64,000 bases of DNA, taken from positions 1 through 64,000 of the forward strand of contig NZ_BBOJ01000031.1 in assembly GCF_000974445.1 (NCBI RefSeq), in the 5' to 3' direction. A model generated the notes under the pieces. It was not told where the DNA came from, made no database searches, and saw only the letters and a list, made by a program, of their open reading frames with translations. The stretch comes from Lentzea aerocolonigenes (lineage in GTDB: Bacteria; Actinomycetota; Actinomycetes; Mycobacteriales; Pseudonocardiaceae). Position numbers and translations under genes: made by a program. Below, in pieces: positions 8,862-16,840 of this stretch; the first letter of the stretch is position 1; the number at the start of each line of letters is the position of its first letter.

Positions 8862-9889
8862 GACAGCACCCGCCCGTACAGCACCTCGGCACGCTCGCGG
8901 AGCTCCTTGAGACCCCGTCCGCTCGCCTCGCGCTCACCCTCACCGGAGCCGATCCGCCGGGAGTAGCCGCTTTCCTTCTGGAGCAAGGTGTTGATGGCCT
9001 CGGCCGCGCACAGCTCCTCCAGAAGCTCCGGCACGATCCACACGGTGATGGTGGAGTCATCGGCGTGGTCGGTGGCCGTGGTGCCGAACGCGCCTCGCTT
9101 CACCCGCAGGGATCGGGGCGCGTAGACGTCGGCGCCATTGGTGTGTGCCGCCAGCGTGGATCCGTCCCAGGCTCGCTGGACGATCAGGTTGTTGCCCGCG
9201 ATCTCGTAGATCAGCATGCGCTCCGCGCCGATCATGATGATTTCGCCCTCGGTGAAGGCGGCGCCGCTGCCGACCGGGACGGTGTCGACTCTCACGTCAT
9301 CGTCCAGGTCGGAGGCGAGGTTCTGTGTGGTGTCGACCATGCGCTTGTCCACCACGGCCATACGCTCCGCGTCGACCTCGATGATCGAGCCCACACCGAT
9401 GGTCACGGAGTCGGTGACGAGCACGGTGGTCGTCTCGTCGTCGAGGCCCGCGGTGATCGTGCCCGCGTCCTCCTGGTCGTCGGTGTAGCCGAGCCATCCG
9501 GTGACCAGAACGCCCTGCTGCAACGTCCCCGAGGAGAACGTGGCGGAGCTGTTGCGGTCGACCTCGATGCGATCGTAGGGCGGCCCGTCGCTGGGGTAGA
9601 GCAGGTACGAGGAGCTCGGGATCTCCACGCCGTCGACCGTGATGGTGTCGACGCTGATGAACTCGTTCTCGTCGAGCCACAGGCGGTAGGAGCGGGAGCG
9701 AGGGTTTGCCGGCCAATCGAAGGCCACCGTGGCGCGGCGAGGGATGAACTTCCGGCGCATCAGGCCCTCTATGGACCGCGTGGCACCTGCGATCGCCCGG
9801 TCGACAATCCGGTTGGTGCGTGCGGTTTCCTTGAAGTCGAGGTCGGCTTTCACCGCCTCGCGGGTGGTGTACCAACCCGTGGCGTCCAT
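8858..9889 (-). CDS. phage head-tail connector/adaptor protein
   Basis: A 343-residue protein. The N-terminal 110 residues (MDATGWYTTREAVKADLDF, then RIVDRAIAGATRSIEGLMRR) resemble the gp6-type head-tail adaptor that sits under the portal. The centre is a long beta-rich, acidic insertion with repeated hydrophobic strands, and the C-terminal 70 residues return to a helical adaptor-like pattern (IVPELLEELCAAEAINTLL). An adaptor is usually near 100-200 residues, so the middle insertion makes it unusually long; it may be a surface decoration domain. It follows the capsid module, as expected. Confidence 0.65.
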   Translation of the reverse strand: MDATGWYTTREAVKADLDFKETARTNRIVDRAIAGATRSIEGLMRRKFIPRRATVAFDWPANPRSRSYRLWLDENEFISVDTITVDGVEIPSSSYLLYPSDGPPYDRIEVDRNSSATFSSGTLQQGVLVTGWLGYTDDQEDAGTITAGLDDETTTVLVTDSVTIGVGSIIEVDAERMAVVDKRMVDTTQNLASDLDDDVRVDTVPVGSGAAFTEGEIIMIGAERMLIYEIAGNNLIVQRAWDGSTLAAHTNGADVYAPRSLRVKRGAFGTTATDHADDSTITVWIVPELLEELCAAEAINTLLQKESGYSRRIGSGEGEREASGRGLKELRERAEVLYGRVLS

Positions 9890-9964
9890 GGATTCCCTCG
9901 CCTCTGCCTTGCTTTTCTGGCCTAGGGCGTTGGTGCTGCCCAGGTGATGGGGTGTGTTCAGTTG

Positions 9965-10138
9965 TCAGGCAGGTCGGCCGACAGGCCCTTGCCAGTCGCC
10001 CATCGGGCAGTTGAGGAGGCCACGCGCCTCATCGAGCGGGCTGCCGCAGTTCGGGCACTCCAGCGGCTGCTCGGTCTCGGCGCGGTGCAACTCCTCGGCG
10101 TTCTGCCTGTAGATGCTGAGGAGTTGCTCCCACGACAC
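9965..10138 (-). CDS. small zinc-ribbon-like phage protein
   Basis: A 57-codon gene on the minus strand starting with GTG at 10138 (VSWEQLLSIYRQNAEEL), four bases after the stop of the previous gene. It contains CPNCG followed by a second Cys 13 residues further on (LLNCP), a possible half or full zinc-binding knuckle. Short proteins with the opening SWEQLLSIYR and a CPNC pair are frequently encoded beside capsid and connector genes of actinophages (from memory of the family). The role is unknown; a small head-associated or DNA-binding protein is possible. Confidence 0.75.
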   Translation of the reverse strand: MSWEQLLSIYRQNAEELHRAETEQPLECPNCGSPLDEARGLLNCPMGDWQGPVGRPA

Positions 10139-10141
10139 CGG

Positions 10142-10483
10142 TCAGCCCTGCTTCTGGTCGTGCTCTTCGAGCCGGGCCACGATCTCCTCGTGTGAACCAC
10201 CGGCATTGAGGCCGCGGCTCTTGGCCTGCTCGCGGACCTCGGCATAGGACAGGCCCTCGTACTTGCCCGGTTCCGGCGCCTCAACGCCCTCCTCGGCCAC
10301 GAGTTCCTGCTCCCCATACCAAGCGACACCCTCGGGGTCGACGACGCAGGGATCGCCTTCTCCGGCGCTGAGAAGCCAGCCCTCTCGCTCGTAGAGCTTG
10401 ACCAGGCGGGCGTCCTCGTCGGTGAACTCCGGCGTGCCCTGGCGGCTCTTGCGGTCCCAGTAGTCCTGCGGATCGAGTTCCAT
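10142..10483 (-). CDS. small phage head-module protein with SAP/Rho-N-like C-terminus
   Basis: A 113-residue acidic protein (MELDPQDYWDRKSRQG). Its last 35 residues (YEGLSYAEVREQAKSRGL, then HEEIVARLEEHD) resemble the helix-extended-helix pattern of SAP or Rho N-terminal domains, which in phages often appear on head proteins. The ATG overlaps the TGA that ends the capsid remnant (TGATG). A longer Arg-rich frame running through from upstream is an artefact of the capsid deletion joining frames. The function is unknown. Confidence 0.7.
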   Translation of the reverse strand: MELDPQDYWDRKSRQGTPEFTDEDARLVKLYEREGWLLSAGEGDPCVVDPEGVAWYGEQELVAEEGVEAPEPGKYEGLSYAEVREQAKSRGLNAGGSHEEIVARLEEHDQKQG

Positions 10484-10681
10484 CAGGCAGCCACCAGCGT
10501 CGCGCCGTCGGTGAGCGGCACCCACGTGCAGTACGCGGTCACCGCGCCGTCGATGGTGCCGGAGCCGGTCTGAACCAGACCCACGACGCCCGTGGTGACG
10601 ACGGCGTTGAGGTCGATTCGACCGCGTGAGGTAGTCCTCCCACTCCTTCGGCGTGGTGGGGGTCGCCAGTACAGCGGTCAT
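10483..10681 (-). pseudogene. major capsid protein remnant with internal deletion
   Basis: Only 199 bp remain between the protease and the 113-residue gene. The first 19 codons (MTAVLATPTTPKEWEDYLT) read like the N-terminus of an HK97-type actinophage capsid protein. From about 10620 leftward a different frame reads DLNAVVTTGVVGLVQTG and ends WVPLTDGATLVAA, a typical C-terminus of the same family. The two pieces are out of frame and roughly 250-300 residues between them are missing. The start still overlaps the protease stop (ATGA) and the stop still overlaps the next start (TGATG), so the gene ends are in place and only the middle is gone. No other capsid gene is seen, so virions should not form. 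Confidence 0.8.
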
Positions 10682-11418
10682 GCCAGGGCCTCCTTGAGCT
10701 CTGCCGCGAACCCCTTGACGCCTTCGGTCTCGGGAGCGTGATTCGTTGCCGCCACGAGAGATGTGGCAGCGGGTGGGGTGAGTGCGTCGAAGATGGACAG
10801 GTCGAGCGCGTTGTCCGACTTGCCAGCGGAGGCGACCTCGTCGACCAGACCGGCCGCCAGCGCTTCCTTGGCGTTGAACCAGGTCTCGGCGCGCATCTTG
10901 GTGCGCCAGGAGGTCGCGGTTCCGCCGGCCTTCGCCGCGTACATCTCGGCGATCGTGTCGCTGAGCAGGTCCAGGACGTCGGCGGCGTCGCGCATGTCCT
11001 GGGCGTTGCCCACGCACAGGGCGCTGCCCTCGTGGATCATCATCGTGGCGTTGGCCTCGATGACCACGTGGTCGCCTGCCATCGCGATGAACGAGGCGGC
11101 CGACGAGGCGTTGCCGTCGATCCGGATGGTGACGTTGCCCTTGTGGTTGCGCAGCAGGTTGTGGATCGCCGCGCCCTCGAAGATGTCGCCACCGGGGCTG
11201 TTGATGTGCACGGTGACGTCGCCGAGGCCGTTGAGCGCGTTGGCCACGTCCTTGGCGATCACACCGTCCCAACCGCCGATGCGGTCGTAGAGGTAGATGG
11301 CGGTCGCGCCGTCCTCGTTGCTGGGCTTGAGCTCGCGCTTCTGTGTGGGTGCGCCCGCCAGGTTCTCCACCCTGGTGCGGATCGACCCGAGAAGCTGCTC
11401 CACGCGCTGCTTGTTCAC
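10678..11418 (-). CDS. ClpP-like prohead maturation protease
   Basis: A 246-residue serine protease of the ClpP/crotonase-like fold used by HK97-type phages to cleave scaffold and capsid N-termini. The nucleophile Ser lies in DGNASSAASFIAMAGD, the catalytic His in TMMIHEGSAL, and the oxyanion-type Gly-rich loop in HINSPGGDIFEG. The N-terminal 40 residues form a charged leader and the C-terminal 50 residues are low-complexity, possibly a scaffold-like tail. It lies between portal and capsid remnant, the classical order, with 4-bp overlaps on both sides. The active-site residues look complete although the substrate gene is broken. Confidence 0.9.
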   Translation of the reverse strand: MNKQRVEQLLGSIRTRVENLAGAPTQKRELKPSNEDGATAIYLYDRIGGWDGVIAKDVANALNGLGDVTVHINSPGGDIFEGAAIHNLLRNHKGNVTIRIDGNASSAASFIAMAGDHVVIEANATMMIHEGSALCVGNAQDMRDAADVLDLLSDTIAEMYAAKAGGTATSWRTKMRAETWFNAKEALAAGLVDEVASAGKSDNALDLSIFDALTPPAATSLVAATNHAPETEGVKGFAAELKEALA

Positions 11419-12671
11419 GCCAGGGCTCCCTTCAGCTCGGCCCCGAAGTTGTTGTCCTGCTGTGGTGGCGTCGCCGTCCTCATGGGAGGGAGACCGGCCT
11501 GGATCGCGGCGTCATCCGGGTGCACGCCCGCGTCGATCAACGTCTTGTAGACCTCGGCTGCGGCCTTCTTGTCGTCGCGATCCGCCTCGCGGTCGGCGGG
11601 GACCGGGCTGGTGTAGACGAGCGACAACTTGCCCAGGCCGAGGTCCGGGAACTGCGGCAGGTACTGGTTGTTCAGCAGGCCCTTCCACCGGTCCAGGCGG
11701 GTGACGGTGATGGCCTCGGCGTACCAAGCCTTCGCGGCGTCGGCGGTCGCGCGGTTGACGTCGTCCACGTCGCCGACGCTGAACTTGGGCATGCCGAACG
11801 CTTCACGGATGGTCGCCTTGTCCAGCTGCGCGAGCTCGGTGAACTGCATGTCGCGCTGGGAGATCTTGAGGTCGATCCACTCCATCTCCCCCTCGATCAT
11901 GCCGACACGACCGGCGTTGGAGACGCCCTGATGGGTCTCGTTCCAGCGCTCGCGCCACTTCTCCCACTCGCGCGGCTGCATGCGCTTGTTGACCTTCACG
12001 AGGCCAGCGGGACGCGCGTTGTTGCGGAAGAAGCTGTTGTTCCACTCGGCGCTGTACTTGACGCTGTCGAGCGTGTGCATGATCGATTGGACTGCGCCCA
12101 TGCCTCGGTAGGGATCCGTTGGGTTGGGCATGCGCATGAACAGCACGTCCTTGCGGTCCAGCGGAACCTGCTCGCCGCTGGGTCCGGTGTAGACGTAGCC
12201 CAGCAGGAAGCGGTTCGGGCTGGTCACCGGCTCCATGCGGTCGGGACGCACAGGCCACAGCTCGCAGGGCACGTTGAGCGCACCGATGCGGCTGATGACC
12301 ATCCAGCCCTCACCGGTGAGCTCGACGTGCTGCCCCACCGACTCGAACAAGTTGACGCGGTCGAAGAAGTCGTTCGGCTTGTTCAGCGTGATCAGGGCCG
12401 GGTGCTTAGTGACGAGCTCGACGCCTGGCTCACCGCACAGGGAGCACGTCACCGAGGCACGAGGACGCTCGCGGTGCATGTGCCACTCCACCGAGGCGGA
12501 GGTTGTGGTGATCCGGTTGACGATCGAGAACAGCGTGCCGTTCTGACCCATCGCGTTCAGCTGCTTGAGCGCGGAGTTGCGGCCCAGGCCCCAGTTCCAC
12601 GTGCGGCTCTCGCCCTTGCCGACGTACGGCGTGGGCACGAGGTTCGTCAGCATCGTCAGGGGGTTCTGCAT
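11415..12671 (-). CDS. phage portal protein (HK97 type)
   Basis: The portal forms the ring at one capsid vertex through which DNA is packaged. The ATG at 12671 (MQNPLTMLTNLVPTP) is chosen because it overlaps the previous stop (TGATG); longer in-frame starts give an Arg-rich non-native leader. The product has 418 residues. Characteristic features are the clip/stem-type stretch KYSAEWNNSFFRNNARPAG, the downstream helix NEQ-like replaced by REWEKWRERWNETHQG, and the FGMPKFSVGD segment common to HK97 portals. It sits next to the large terminase with only a small membrane protein gene between them. Confidence 0.9.
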   Translation of the reverse strand: MQNPLTMLTNLVPTPYVGKGESRTWNWGLGRNSALKQLNAMGQNGTLFSIVNRITTTSASVEWHMHRERPRASVTCSLCGEPGVELVTKHPALITLNKPNDFFDRVNLFESVGQHVELTGEGWMVISRIGALNVPCELWPVRPDRMEPVTSPNRFLLGYVYTGPSGEQVPLDRKDVLFMRMPNPTDPYRGMGAVQSIMHTLDSVKYSAEWNNSFFRNNARPAGLVKVNKRMQPREWEKWRERWNETHQGVSNAGRVGMIEGEMEWIDLKISQRDMQFTELAQLDKATIREAFGMPKFSVGDVDDVNRATADAAKAWYAEAITVTRLDRWKGLLNNQYLPQFPDLGLGKLSLVYTSPVPADREADRDDKKAAAEVYKTLIDAGVHPDDAAIQAGLPPMRTATPPQQDNNFGAELKGALA

Positions 12672-12880
12672 CAGCTGCGCCCCCTCGTGCCGAGGTCGAC
12701 GAGCAGCAGCGAGATGCCCACCGCGGCGAGGCCGGCGACTGTGTGCAGGGTCCACGCGGCAGCGCTGAGGAAGCCGAGGCCTGAGGTCACCAGAACGCCG
12801 CTGCGCCACTTGCGGATGAGAAAGCGCACTCGGAGTCCGATCACCTTGATGCGGCGCTTCATGCGCGACTCAGCGGCCAT
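12671..12880 (-). CDS. small membrane protein in packaging operon
   Basis: A 69-residue protein (MAAESRMKRRIKVIGLRV) with a very basic N-terminus and one or two hydrophobic stretches (LVTSGLGFLSAAAWTLH and GLAAVGISLLLVDLG). Its ATG overlaps the first codon of the terminase stop region and its stop overlaps the portal start, so it is translationally coupled. By the positive-inside rule the basic head should be cytoplasmic. Its position is unusual for a holin, but a membrane role in a phage operon is plausible. I do not recognise a family. Confidence 0.7.
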   Translation of the reverse strand: MAAESRMKRRIKVIGLRVRFLIRKWRSGVLVTSGLGFLSAAAWTLHTVAGLAAVGISLLLVDLGTRGRS

Positions 12881-14277
12881 CACACCCACCCCAGGAAGTT
12901 GAGGTCGGCCGAGCCGAGGTCCTTGTGGGCGACCATGTAGCGCATGCAGTCGCAGCCGTGGTCCTGCTCCTTGAGAGGACGATCCTTCTTGCCGGGGCCG
13001 TCCTTCGGGTCCCAGCGGTAGCCAGGGATCTCCTCGACGGTGCACGTGGGCTGCTTCGCGGCGGCGAGGCTCCTGTCGAGCTCCACGAGGGAGTCGCGCA
13101 TGAAGAAGATCCGCGCCTTGCCGTCGAGCTGGCGCTTCATGCGCGCCTGGACGCGCTCGATGCCCTCCAGCACGGCCTTGTCGGCGGCGGTGGTGCTGAT
13201 GCCGAGGTACTTCTCCAGCGTCGCGCGGCCCTCGGCGTCGTGGTCGGTGATGACCTCGTAGGGCTCGGGCTCGGTCCAGTCGCGGTAGCCCCTGTCGATG
13301 TCCTCCAGCGGGCCGAGCTCGTGGCGGTCCAGGAGTTCGTCGCGGACGGTCGGCTTGGTGACCGCGCGCAAGATGTCCTTGGCGTGGTCCTCGACCAGGC
13401 GCTCGGTCATGTAGAGCTCGCGGTACAGGTACAACCTGCCGTCGGGATCCTCCGCCCAGAACTGGGCGACGAACGCGTTCCGGAAGCCGAAGTCGACGAT
13501 CCAGTACCGGGGCCAGTCCTCGGGGATCTCGAAGCGGTCGATCAGGTGGTGCGACTCGTCCCAGCCGTCGTAGATGACGCCCTCGGCAGCCACCCAGAGG
13601 CCCTTGCGCAGGCGCAGGTACCGCACGCCAGTCAGCGAGTCGAGCTTCGACATGTAGTCGATGCCGTCGGCCGTCATCGTGCCATCGGCGTGGAAGAACC
13701 GCGGATTGTCCTCGTGCACCGAGATGAGCAGCTTGATCACGCCTTCGTTGGCGCGCTGCTTGAGGAAGTGCTTGGGGTGCGAGGGGTTGCAGTCGGCGAT
13801 GATCTGCTTGTAGGGCATGACCTTGCCGCGCATGCGGGTGACCAGCGACTGCCAGTCGTCCTCGGTGAGCTCGGTCGACTCCTGGACGTAGGCCAAGTCG
13901 CGCTGGGTCGACATGATCTTGATGGGGTCGTCGAGACCGCCCAGCGTGATCGTGGAGCCGTTCTCGTACTGGTACTGCGCGGGCTTGCGCTGCGAGCCAC
14001 CGAAGAACTTCAGGACCCCGGTCTCCAGCTCGGCCTTGGTGAGGTCTTCCCACTCCTCGGTGAACGAGGAGGCCAAGGAGCGTGCGGTCTTGCGCACGGC
14101 CAGGCCGCTCATGCCGGGGTACTTCATCGCGGCCGTGTGCAGCTTGATCATGCAGCTGCGGCTCTTGCCCGTACCGGCCGGGCCGGAGAGCAGGACCTCG
14201 GGGTCACGGGTGCACATGAGCTCACGGGCCGCGCCTCGCAGCTCGTGCTCGACCTTCACGATCGCGGGGGCCGTCAC
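12880..14277 (-). CDS. phage terminase large subunit
   Basis: The packaging motor: an ATPase plus nuclease that translocates DNA into proheads. The start is GTG at 14277 (MTAPAIVKVEHELRG), overlapping the stop of the small gene upstream. Walker A is visible as LLSGPAGTGKSRS near residue 35, and a segment with DLAYVQESTELTEDDW provides the Walker B-like acidic pair. The C-terminal half has the RNase H-type nuclease signature region beginning YWIVDFGFRNAFVAQFW, with further acidic residues in DHDAEGRATLEKYL. The length of 465 residues is normal for the family. It is adjacent to the small terminase and portal. Confidence 0.92.
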   Translation of the reverse strand: MTAPAIVKVEHELRGAARELMCTRDPEVLLSGPAGTGKSRSCMIKLHTAAMKYPGMSGLAVRKTARSLASSFTEEWEDLTKAELETGVLKFFGGSQRKPAQYQYENGSTITLGGLDDPIKIMSTQRDLAYVQESTELTEDDWQSLVTRMRGKVMPYKQIIADCNPSHPKHFLKQRANEGVIKLLISVHEDNPRFFHADGTMTADGIDYMSKLDSLTGVRYLRLRKGLWVAAEGVIYDGWDESHHLIDRFEIPEDWPRYWIVDFGFRNAFVAQFWAEDPDGRLYLYRELYMTERLVEDHAKDILRAVTKPTVRDELLDRHELGPLEDIDRGYRDWTEPEPYEVITDHDAEGRATLEKYLGISTTAADKAVLEGIERVQARMKRQLDGKARIFFMRDSLVELDRSLAAAKQPTCTVEEIPGYRWDPKDGPGKKDRPLKEQDHGCDCMRYMVAHKDLGSADLNFLGWV

Positions 14278-14432
14278 CGCTTGCGCGCCTTGCGACGATC
14301 AGCCCGGTTCGGCACGGGCACCACGACGTCAGGGCGCAGGTGCGCCGGACGCGAGAAGCTCTCCAGCAGGCCTGGGGAGGCTGACACATGGTCAGGGGCG
14401 TAGGCGCCAAGCCGCACTCGGATCGGGATCAT
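14274..14432 (-). CDS. small basic phage protein between terminase genes
   Basis: A 52-codon gene, ATG at 14432 overlapping the stop of the small terminase (TGATG) and ending with a TGA that overlaps the GTG of the large terminase (GTGA). The protein starts MIPIRVRLGAYAPDHV and ends in a basic tail (PNRADRRKARKR). Perfect coupling on both sides supports it as a real gene rather than a shadow. No domain is recognised; a nucleic-acid-associated packaging accessory is one possibility. Confidence 0.65.
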   Translation of the reverse strand: MIPIRVRLGAYAPDHVSASPGLLESFSRPAHLRPDVVVPVPNRADRRKARKR

Positions 14433-14947
14433 CAGACGTCCTCCGCCCCGGCGAACCGGTACTCGAAGGTCACGCCACCGCTGATCTCCTGCTTCACGGG
14501 GGCGTCGAGGCCTAGGAGCTTCGACCAGCGGTCCTCGACCTTGATGAGCTTGTCGAGAGCGGTCAGCACGGGAGCGACGTCCACGAGGGGTGCGCCCTCG
14601 TTCTCGTCGATGACGGCGACGGGGTTGTCCTCGGCGTCGTAGTCGATGCAGGGCTTGCCCTGGCGGACGACCTTGCCGCCGGACACGAGCAGGTGCTGGG
14701 CGTCGGCGATCCTGCGCAGGTCCTCGCGGATCTGCTCCAGGCGCTCCAGGGCGTCCAGGCGGTACTCGGCGGTGGACTGCTCGGCGTGCTCCGCGAGCTC
14801 GGCGAGGTGCTCCTGCTTGATCTGGTGCACGCGCTGACGGCTGATGCCGAACCTGCGACCGACCTCAGCACCTGAGTAGCCACGGCGCAACAGGTCGAGG
14901 ACCTGAGCTTTGCGCTCGGCCCCGTCGATCTGCTGCGCGGCGTTCAT
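14432..14947 (-). CDS. phage terminase small subunit
   Basis: A 171-residue DNA-binding protein that recognises packaging sites and recruits the large terminase. The N-terminus carries a clear helix-turn-helix (LDLLRRGYSGAEVGRRFGIS then RQRVHQIKQEH), followed by a long charged coiled helix (LDALERLEQIREDLRRIAD) suited to oligomerisation and a C-terminal beta-type tail ending FEYRFAGAEDV. ATG at 14947 is preferred; a TTG one codon upstream is also possible. It is separated from the large subunit by only the 52-codon gene. Confidence 0.8.
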   Translation of the reverse strand: MNAAQQIDGAERKAQVLDLLRRGYSGAEVGRRFGISRQRVHQIKQEHLAELAEHAEQSTAEYRLDALERLEQIREDLRRIADAQHLLVSGGKVVRQGKPCIDYDAEDNPVAVIDENEGAPLVDVAPVLTALDKLIKVEDRWSKLLGLDAPVKQEISGGVTFEYRFAGAEDV

Positions 14948-14951
14948 CAAC

Positions 14952-15350
14952 TCAGGCCACCAGTTCCTTCCAGGTGACCATGGCGGTGGAGCAGAGGGAT
15001 TTGGCCAGCACGAAGGCGGCCTCCCAGATCAGGCGACCGTCAGCGAGCCGGACCGCACGGAGGTCGGCGACGTCGCAGGGAACTTCCAGCGCGAGGTCGT
15101 CCTTGATCACCGTGACGAGGCACTCGCCACCACGCGTGCGCCGCCCGAGGGCCAGGACGTGCTCTTCGTTCCACGCGCCTCGGACACAACAGGCAAAGCC
15201 CATGGCACCCAGGAAGCTGGCGCCGTCGAAGTAGTCCCCCAGGCTGTGGACGAGCTGGGGCGTCTCGAACGCGTACTCGGTCACGTCACCGGCGAGGTCC
15301 ACACCGTCGACGAGGATCCGCAGACCGGAGACAGGCGTGTCCATCGTCAA
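14952..15350 (-). CDS. phage protein of unknown function, first gene of structural operon
   Basis: A 132-residue protein (start TTG at 15350 or ATG at 15344; MDTPVSGLRILVDGVDL). It has mixed alpha/beta composition with two Cys pairs (FACCVRGAW and KSLCSTAM) and no membrane segment. It is the first leftward gene after the divergent region at 15351-15626 and its stop lies two bases before the small terminase, so it probably leads the late operon. I do not recognise its family. Confidence 0.6.
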   Translation of the reverse strand: MTMDTPVSGLRILVDGVDLAGDVTEYAFETPQLVHSLGDYFDGASFLGAMGFACCVRGAWNEEHVLALGRRTRGGECLVTVIKDDLALEVPCDVADLRAVRLADGRLIWEAAFVLAKSLCSTAMVTWKELVA

Positions 15351-15493
15351 GGGCTCCTTGAGTCAAGGCAGGAGAAGTGGCTTCAGCCGAGGTGAAAGGC
15401 GCGATCGCGCGGGGGATCTTGCACCATGTTAGGCACGTTCTACACGCGTTGAAAATAACGAACTCGCATCGGATCTTGAGCTACTTCCCTTGT

Positions 15494-15513
15494 GTAGCAA
15501 GGAAAATTGCTAC
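15494..15513. promoter_or_regulatory. perfect inverted repeat in divergent phage promoter region
   Basis: The intergenic stretch 15351-15626 separates the leftward structural operon from the rightward membrane-protein gene and is noticeably richer in A and T than its surroundings. It contains GTAGCAA-GGAAAA-TTGCTAC, a perfect 7-bp dyad with a 6-bp spacer, suitable as an operator for a phage regulator or as a small hairpin. No matching regulator gene was identified in the window, and I could not define -35/-10 boxes with confidence. Confidence 0.45.
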
Positions 15514-15626
15514 AGGACGTCCTGATCGGACGGTGATTCCACACAGCCGACCGTTTGAAGTGATGTCACACGGATGCGTCGACCGACGATGCACTAACGA
15601 ACCCGCACCGGAGGGAGGGCACACGC

Positions 15627-16160
15627 GTGCCGTTCGACCCAGCAACGATCATCACGTCCGCCGTTGCAGGCGGCATCTCAGGGATCGTGTTCGCCAGTTT
15701 GAAAACGGGCCAGGAGGAGAAGGCCAAGCGGCGGGCAGCGGCCAAGGACCAGGTGCATGACGCGGTGAGCGACGTGCTGCTGGGGGTCATCGCCTACCAG
15801 GCTGGCTTCATGGAGAAAGAGACCTGGGAGAAAGGGGGCTGGACACCTGGCTACGAGTGGGCCTTCAGCGTTGCCTTGGCCGCACGACGACTCGGTCCGA
15901 TCCGTCAACGTCTAGTGAAGCGTCGCGTTCGAATCCTTTTGGGCAGGTTCAGCTGCGATATCGCGTACGCCCGACCCTCCACTACGGGCGACAAACACAC
16001 CAGGGCAGACGCCGCCGCCGTAATCCGTGCAGCCCAACCTGACAAGTACTCACCGAGCGACCTGCGCGGGCTCCTAACCCGTGCTGTCCGGGCGGATCGC
16101 AACTCCGAGGCGATCCGGGACGTGCGACGCCACCTCACGCGTCTCGCGAAGTCGTGGTGA
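15627..16160 (+). CDS. prophage one-pass membrane protein, paralog 1
   Basis: A 177-residue protein starting at GTG (VPFDPATIITSAVAGG), with GGAGGGAGGG just upstream. Residues 5-25 form a single Gly/Ala-rich hydrophobic segment, followed immediately by a basic region containing EEKAKRRAAAKDQ and then a long soluble helical part rich in Arg, ending HLTRLAKSW. The same plan occurs in the genes at 16295 and 17935, so these three are diverged copies. The topology suggests an N-terminal membrane anchor and a cytoplasmic domain. No database family is recognised. Being non-structural and on the opposite strand, a lysogen-expressed role such as superinfection exclusion is possible but unproven. Confidence 0.75.
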   Translation: MPFDPATIITSAVAGGISGIVFASLKTGQEEKAKRRAAAKDQVHDAVSDVLLGVIAYQAGFMEKETWEKGGWTPGYEWAFSVALAARRLGPIRQRLVKRRVRILLGRFSCDIAYARPSTTGDKHTRADAAAVIRAAQPDKYSPSDLRGLLTRAVRADRNSEAIRDVRRHLTRLAKSW

Positions 16161-16294
16161 TCTTCCCGAACCACTTCATGCCCTCGGACAGACCTCGCCT
16201 CAGTCTCCGCACCTACTGCCCGGCGGACCTACCCCGAAACGCCCACCCCTCCAGACACAATGGGCTTCCCGCACCGGAGGGAAGGAGCGCGTTC

Positions 16295-16840
16295 GTGCCG
16301 TTCGAGCCCAACACGATCATCGCGTCGGCCGCAGCAGGTGGCCTCGCAGGCTTGATCCTCGCGTCATGGCGAGTCGACCGCGAGGAGCGGGCCAAGCGCC
16401 GGGTGCTCGCGCAGGACCGCGTCGAGGAGGCCGCTGGCGAGTTGCTGGCCCAAGCGGTGGCGTATCAGGCCCAGCTGGTTCCAGGCCGGTCGGACGCGTC
16501 GCAATGGATGAGCGACTACATCTGGGCCTCGAAGGTTCTGGTGGCATCGCGTGGCCTCGGACGAGTCCGCCGGTGGCTGCTCGACCGTCGCCTCAAGGAG
16601 TTGGTCGGTCCGGTCGCCTTCAACATCGCCGTTGCCAAGCCCGCCAGCGAGAAGGGGGAGGACATCATGGGCACCGCGATCATCGGCATGATCCACGCTC
16701 ACCGCGACGAGAAGTACGCCGATGGGATTCCCAAAGGCTTCCTCGAAATCGCCCTGCGTCAGCCGCCGGACTCCAAGGAGGTCCGCAAGGCGATCAGGCT
16801 GTTGCGCCGGGTCTCACGGACCACCCTGCTCTGGTTCTAA
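16295..16840 (+). CDS. prophage one-pass membrane protein, paralog 2
   Basis: A 181-residue protein. GTG at 16295 (VPFEPNTIIASAAAGG) is chosen over the upstream ATG because its leader (GCACCGGAGGGAAGGAG) closely copies that of paralog 1 and the homologous N-terminus begins here. Residues 5-25 are hydrophobic, then REERAKRRVLAQDRVEEAA matches the basic motif of the family, followed by a helical domain with a conserved-looking GLGRVRRWLLDRRLKELVG segment corresponding to LGPIRQRLVKRRVRILLG in paralog 1. The stop overlaps the end of the convergent gene by 4 bp. The function is unknown, as for paralog 1. Confidence 0.75.
   Translation: MPFEPNTIIASAAAGGLAGLILASWRVDREERAKRRVLAQDRVEEAAGELLAQAVAYQAQLVPGRSDASQWMSDYIWASKVLVASRGLGRVRRWLLDRRLKELVGPVAFNIAVAKPASEKGEDIMGTAIIGMIHAHRDEKYADGIPKGFLEIALRQPPDSKEVRKAIRLLRRVSRTTLLWF

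Noticed and set aside
10142..11272. A long Arg-rich frame spanning protease, capsid remnant and the 113-residue gene
   Set aside because: It is a shadow of the protease gene joined by the frame-changing capsid deletion; only its last 113 codons are a real gene.
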